Source: Cytidiella melzeri (lineage: Eukaryota > Basidiomycota > Agaricomycetes > Polyporales > Irpicaceae). From it: a stretch of DNA of 11,343 bases. Each line of letters opens with the position of its first letter. The first letter of the stretch is position 1. Both the position numbers and the translations under genes were made by a program. Positions 8,080 through 11,343 of this stretch are shown here, piece by piece. The stretch spans positions 1-11,343 of the forward strand of contig JABYQR010000704.1 of the NCBI GenBank assembly GCA_022592445.1, read 5' to 3'. The notes below the pieces were generated by a model. It saw only the letters and a program-made list of their open reading frames with translations, did no database searches and was not told the DNA's origin.

Positions 8080-8429
8080 CGCACATCAGGTAAATAATCA
8101 AAAAAAGATATTACTTTATATTGCGCGGCTATGCTGCTAAATCTGTACAAAAAATAAAAATTCGCGCGCAACTCACCTGGACCTCCTACATCACTAACCT
8201 AATATACTTGCCATGATGGCCGAATTGCCAAGCTAACCAGGATGTAACAGCTATGTAGCACATACTACCAGTTAAACAATGGATAAAGCTGTTATTGCCG
8301 TGTAGAGTAACGACCCAAAGTCCGCATATCAGAGCGTTATCTAGCTATGTTATCTACATGCACGTGATGCTTCCATCAGTCGGCTTGTCACCTCCGAGTT
8401 ACTGCCCGACCATAGTGGCGCCCTCGTAT
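8080..8429. other. region between the minus-strand exon and the minisatellite
   Basis: It probably includes intron sequence of the gene ending at 7879, given a donor-like AACTCACCTGG (8171-8180, minus-strand GTGAGT). A 22-nt miniexon ending there (8177-8198) would have an acceptor-like TTAG on the - strand, but this is speculative. Nothing else is recognisable. Confidence 0.3.
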
Positions 8430-9505
8430 GTTATCCCATCAATACTGAGTGTCGTCTGTCGGTGACGTTTCCCTCCCTTCCTCCCATCAATACTGACTCC
8501 CCCGCCGCCCTCCTGCCTTCCCAGCGCTTTCCCTCCATCAATACTGAGTGTCAGTGACGTCTCCCTCCCTTCCTCCCATCAATACTGACTCCCCGCCTTC
8601 CCAGCGCTTTCCCTCCATCAATACCGAGTGTCAGTGACGTCTCCCTCCCTTCCTCCCATCAATACTGACTCCCCGCCTTCCCAGCGCTTTCCCTCCATCA
8701 ATACCGAGTGTCAGTGACGTCTCCCTCCCTTCCTCCCATCAATACTGACTCCCCGCCTTCCCAGCGCTTTCCCTCCATCAATACCGAGCGTCAGTGATGT
8801 CTCCCTATCTTCCTCCCATCAATACTGACTCCCCGCCTTCCCAGTGCTTTCCCTCCATCAATACTGAGTGTCAGTGACGTCTCCCTCCTTCCTCCCATCA
8901 ATACTGACTCCCCGCCTTCCCAGCGCTTTCCCTCCATCAATACCGAGTGTCAGTGACGTCTCCCTCCCTTCCTCCCATCAATACTGACTCCCCGCCTTCC
9001 CAGCACTTTCTCTCCATCAATACCGAGCGTCAGTGATGTCTCCCTATCTTCCTCCCATCAATACTGACTCCCCGCCTTCCCAGTGCTTTCCCTCCATCAA
9101 TACTGAGTGTCAGTGACGTCTCCCTCCCTTCCTCCCATCAATACTGACTCCCCGCCTTCCCAGCGCTTTCCCTCCATCAATACCGAGTGTCAGTGACGTC
9201 TCCCTCCCTTCCTCCCATCAATACTGACTCCCCGCCTTCCCAGCACTTTCTCTCCATCAATACCGAGCGTCAGTGATGTCTCCCTATCTTCCTCCCATCA
9301 ATACTGACTCCCCGCCTTCCCAGTGCTTTCCCTCCATCAATACCGAGCGTCAGTGACGTCTCCCTCCCTTCCCCTTGTCAATGCTAAGTCCCACGCCGCT
9401 CCCCCGCCTTCTCAGCGCTTTCCTTCATCAATCCCGAGTGTTGGGGCGGCCCTCTTGTTACTAGTGATGTGCGCCTTCCTTCCTCCCATCAGTATAGTAC
9501 TAACA
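8430..9505. repeat. minisatellite, 80-bp units of two related 40-bp halves, with a 240-bp higher-order repeat
   Basis: The word AATACTGACT starts successive units at 8489, 8581, 8661, 8741, 8821, 8900, 8980, 9060, 9140, 9220 and 9300. The spacing is 80 bp except for the first (92, an extra CCGCC-rich stretch) and one of 79. Each unit has two halves, one beginning CCCATCAATACTGACTCC and the other CCATCAATACYGAG; both end in TTCC-type pyrimidines. Units at 8821/8900/8980 and 9060/9140/9220 form the same three-type order (cagTGctt, cagCGctt, cagCActt), a 240-bp higher-order repeat, with 9300 beginning a third. The edges (8430-8488 and 9380-9505) contain degraded units. The array is strongly pyrimidine-rich on the + strand and codes for nothing recognisable. 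Confidence 0.95.
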
Positions 9506-9946
9506 ACCATGTCATTCTCCTTCCATTGTTGTGTCCCGCCCCTCTCCCTCCTAGTTCCCTCATTGCCGTTGAACACGCGCTATCGCTATGCCGCAGATCG
9601 CCCAACATTCCACGTGTCTTCCCAAAATTTGGTAGTAACCACCTGATATTTCGCATCAGCACGCCACCGTCAACCGTGTGACTGACTGAGACACGTTGTT
9701 GTGAACTCCGTGAGCTATCGGTCAACATTGTTAGAAGCACATGTTTTCGTTTTACAAGTTCATATCACGTTTCTTTTGCTATATCATACTTGGTTGGTGT
9801 GTGCAGGTGTGATTTCATCAAGCAGAGTTCATGTGTTATAAGAAGGAAGTACAGGACAATGTATACTATCGACAGAAACTGATGCGTGCGAAGTGTAACA
9901 AGAACCATAGCATGACAGAAACGACGGAAACAACGGCCACAGAAGT
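9506..9946. other. intergenic, 3' flank of the minus-strand ORF
   Basis: No gene is recognised. Open stretches of 63-107 codons on both strands have low-complexity composition inherited from the minisatellite or antisense to the neighbouring ORF. The right-hand part should be the 3' untranslated region of the minus-strand gene that stops at 9949-9947. Confidence 0.4.
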
Positions 9947-10639
9947 TTACGTTGATGCCTGTGCACCCAAGCTCCCGCTGGGACCTGCACCCGACCCTGC
10001 ACCCGCATCGCCCGCCGCACGAGAGGCCAGTTTCTTCTTGCTGGGACCCCAAAGTTTACCTTTGTCAGAACGAACTTTTCTTGGCTTCTTTGTGACGAGC
10101 ACGTTCGTCCCTACTGCGAAGATGCTGGTGGCCGCTGACATAGTCAGTGCAGGACTCGTGGTTGTGGTTAGCAGTGAGGTACCGGCGGCAGAGGAAGCAG
10201 GGGCGACGGTCTCCGCGATGACAGGTGTTGATGGATGACCAGCGGGTAGCGGCGGGGATGTTGAGGTGCTTGCCTGTTGGTGCAACGCCACCGTGGCCTG
10301 AGCTTGCTGCGATGCCACCACGGCCTGAGCTTGCTGCGACGCCACCGTGGCCTGAGCTTGCTGCCGTTGCCATGCATCAAGTTCCGCGGGAGCAAGCCGG
10401 CGGAAGTGCGTAGCCCCGGTCTCCCACGCATGGAATAGGGTGTTGAGTTCAATGCGGGAGCCAATGCTGCCGGGGGCTGTGAACAACTTCAGCGGCCAGT
10501 TCTCAACGACAATGCCAAGCTTGTCAGTGATATGGAGATTGAAGTCGACATAGTACATCCGGGAAACTTTGTCCGGGCGTGCAATTTGAGCTGGGCAGAG
10601 TGCGTAACAAAGTGGAATATGTGTGCGAGGGGTAGAGGC
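9947..10639 (-). pseudogene. 3' part of a hypothetical basidiomycete protein gene, interrupted by a Copia LTR
   Basis: The - strand frame is open from the LTR junction at 10639 to a TAA at 9949-9947 (230 residues). The first ATG is at 10558, but the 27 codons before it also look coding: ...THIPLCYALCP..., then P-D-K-V-S-R-M-Y-Y-V-D-F-N. The next part (ITDKLGIVVENWPL, FTAPG, SRIELNTLFHAWE, GATHFRRLAPAELDAW) has the look of a high-copy hypothetical family I associate with Agaricomycete genomes, with the conserved ending of a globular region. It is followed by three Q-Q-A-Q-A-T-V-A-S repeats, an Ala/Ser/Thr/Pro-rich stretch and basic clusters KKPRKVRSDKGK and PSKKK that could be nuclear localisation signals. 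The function is unknown. Because the frame runs open up to the exact LTR boundary, I infer that the retrotransposon inserted in the coding sequence and separated this part from its 5' end, which would lie beyond the window. Confidence 0.55.
10282..10362 (-). repeat. three tandem 27-bp coding repeats (Q/A-rich nonapeptide)
   Basis: Units at 10282-10308, 10309-10335 and 10336-10362 differ at only a few bases and encode versions of Q-A-Q-A-T-V-A-S-Q on the - strand. Because 27 is a multiple of three, copy number can change without breaking the frame. Several differences are CG against CA or TG changes. Confidence 0.85.
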
Positions 10640-10690
10640 TGTTAAGCTTCGAAGATGAGTCTTATTATTCTTGCTGCTTCAGCAGCTCTG

Positions 10691-10698
10691 CTTATATA
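10691..10698 (-). promoter_or_regulatory. TATA box of the Copia LTR
   Basis: TATATAAG on the - strand lies about 52 bp before the LTR end at 10640. Transcription would start about 25-35 nt further and proceed both as the element's start (in the other LTR) and, from this LTR, outward into the interrupted ORF. Confidence 0.6.
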
Positions 10699-10771
10699 CA
10701 TGTCTGTATCTACTTATGTAAGCAACTACTATACATGTCTACTTCAGCTATTCTACTGTATTACTAAGTGC

Positions 10772-10868
10772 ATGACTCATGCATGACTCATGCTATGAGT
10801 GCATGACTCATTGTATGACTAGGATCAGCACTTGTACCAGAGGCGTACATAATGAGTAAATGACTCAT
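10772..10868. promoter_or_regulatory. cluster of four perfect ATGACTCAT (Gcn4/CPC1-type bZIP) sites in LTR U3
   Basis: The exact palindromic-type 9-mer ATGACTCAT is at 10772-10780, 10783-10791, 10803-10811 and 10860-10868. Half sites ATGAGT are at 10795-10800 and 10852-10857, with ATGACT at 10815-10820. ATGACTCAT is the optimal binding sequence of yeast Gcn4 and its fungal orthologues, which activate genes on amino-acid starvation. The cluster lies about 75-175 bp upstream of the LTR TATA box on the - strand, an ordinary place for an upstream activating sequence. Confidence 0.7.
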
Positions 10869-11151
10869 GCTAGTACTTGTCCTCAGATGTATGCTTTAGG
10901 CATCCTCTGGAGTCATACATGCTTTCCATGTCATTTCCTATGCTACTAGAACACAGGCGTACATATATGTATAGTATTACTACAACCCATATCTGTACGT
11001 CTCAGCTAATGTGATGGTTACTACTAGAGTTTCCATATATGGCTGCATAATTCCCATATCAAGACTGTGGGAACTCTGCTACCTAAAGCGTCCTTGTAAT
11101 AAGGCGTGGGAAACTACATATCATATCATATTATATTATATAGTTTTAACA

Positions 11152-11160
11152 CTCCCACTT
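11152..11160 (-). other. polypurine tract of the Copia element
   Basis: AAGTGGGAG on the - strand directly abuts the LTR start TGTTAAAAC. This is the primer site for plus-strand DNA synthesis in LTR elements, and its position fixes the LTR boundary. Confidence 0.75.
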
Positions 11161-11170
11161 AACCGTTACA

Positions 11171-11343
11171 TTAGTGAGTGTTTAGATCAATTAGACCTAA
11201 TCTCCCACTGAAGTATGATTGCTTCTGAAATGCCAATGATTTTGTCATGATATCAGCAATCTGTTCTTCAGTTGGAACAGCATATAGTTCGGCATTTTTA
11301 TTTTCGACAAACTCTCTAACATAATGATATCGAATGTCAAATG
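11171..11343 (-). CDS. C-terminal end of Copia polyprotein (RNase H domain), partial
   Basis: The - strand reads F-D-I-R-Y-H-Y-V-R-E-F-V-E, then Y-A-V-P-T-E-E-Q-I-A-D-I-M-T-K-S-L, ending at a TAA at 11173-11171. The D-I-R-Y-H...V-R-E and P-T-E-x-Q-x-A-D-I-x-T-K-x-L motifs are the hallmark of the C-terminal RNase H end of Ty1/Copia pol, which removes RNA from the RNA-DNA hybrid during reverse transcription. About 55 residues are visible; the rest of gag-pol lies to the right of the window. The frame shown is undamaged, and the tail after T-K-S-L is about 20 residues, of normal length. The element is on the same strand as its LTR and as the interrupted ORF. Confidence 0.9.
   Translation of the reverse strand, partial: FDIRYHYVREFVENKNAELYAVPTEEQIADIMTKSLAFQKQSYFSGRLGLIDLNTH

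Larger units (their letters stand above)
10640..11151 (-). mobile_element. 3' LTR of a Ty1/Copia retrotransposon (512 bp)
   Basis: On the - strand the LTR starts TGTTAAAAC at 11151, directly after a polypurine tract (AAGTGGGAG, 11160-11152) and shortly after the end of the pol frame. It ends GCTTAACA at 10640, so the termini form a TGTTAA...TTAACA inverted pair as expected. A TATA box TATATAAG lies at 10698-10691, followed by a GCTGCTTCAGCAGC hairpin (10673-10686) and AATAATAA, giving a short R-U5. Four exact ATGACTCAT sites lie upstream of the TATA box. The other LTR and most of the element are outside the window. The expected 5-bp target duplication would begin with GAGGC (+ strand, 10635-10639), so this sequence should reappear at the far end. 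Confidence 0.8.

Noticed and set aside
7808..8140. 110-codon plus-strand open frame
   Set aside because: It is antisense to the minus-strand exon at 7879-8079 and mirrors its GC-rich codon pattern; no motif of its own.
7506..8171. 221-codon minus-strand open frame, the longest in the window
   Set aside because: Its translation is rich in Arg, Cys and Leu without a domain, and it overlaps both the last exon of BTB copy C and the much better 66-residue minus-strand exon in another frame. It is treated as a shadow.
8430..9505. CRISPR-like array
   Set aside because: The 80-bp units are joined without unique spacers, the two halves are related and the genome is eukaryotic; it is a minisatellite.
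9831..10238. 135-codon plus-strand open frame
   Set aside because: Antisense to the Ala/Ser/Thr-rich C-terminal part of the minus-strand ORF, whose codon bias creates the opening.

Overview
The window looks like nuclear DNA of a mushroom-forming basidiomycete (Agaricomycete). Three things point there: genes split by many 50-120 bp GT-AG introns; a cluster of BTB/POZ proteins carrying the acidic E-Y-D-Y-x-S-D-S-D-L-E insertion that I associate with the expanded Agaricomycete BTB family; and accessory DNA made of a minisatellite, a Ty1/Copia retrotransposon and gene relics. No bacterial operons, rRNA, tRNA or CRISPR were seen. Family names come from motif recognition, not from a database search.

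Layout. Positions 1-1185 are non-coding, with an imperfectly duplicated TATA-containing module (about 565-815). Positions 1192-7619 hold a tandem BTB cluster on the + strand. Copy A (1192-2653) has six exons and 391 codons. Copy B (3063-4470) has the same architecture but is a decayed pseudogene with in-frame stops, a frameshift and damaged splice sites. A scrambled relic D (about 4910-5300) has exon-3/4-like sequence lying upstream of exon-1-like sequence. Copy C (6143-7619) has six exons and 363 codons and is the cleanest copy. Each full copy is read as: N-terminal half of a BTB fold, acidic insertion, C-terminal half of the fold, helical BACK-like tail, and a C-terminal four-cysteine zinc-ribbon-like motif.

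On the - strand, 7879-8079 is a convincing but unidentified C-terminal exon, convergent with copy C. Positions 8430-9505 are a minisatellite of 80-bp units (each two related 40-bp halves) organised partly as a 240-bp three-unit higher-order repeat, whose variants fall mostly at CpG sites. Positions 9947-10639 (- strand) are the 3' part of an open reading frame of a probable repetitive hypothetical family. It is interrupted at 10639/10640 by the 3' LTR (10640-11151) of a Copia element on the same strand; the end of the element's RNase H coding region (11171-11343) runs off the window.

How the parts relate. The BTB cluster shows birth and death of paralogues: B and C are closest to each other, A is diverged with a different N terminus, and D is a remnant. 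The Copia LTR carries four exact ATGACTCAT sites just upstream of its TATA box, on the side that reads into the interrupted gene. The first AUG after that TATA box is in frame with the remaining ORF, so the LTR could act as a nutrient-responsive promoter for a truncated host protein. This last point is inference.
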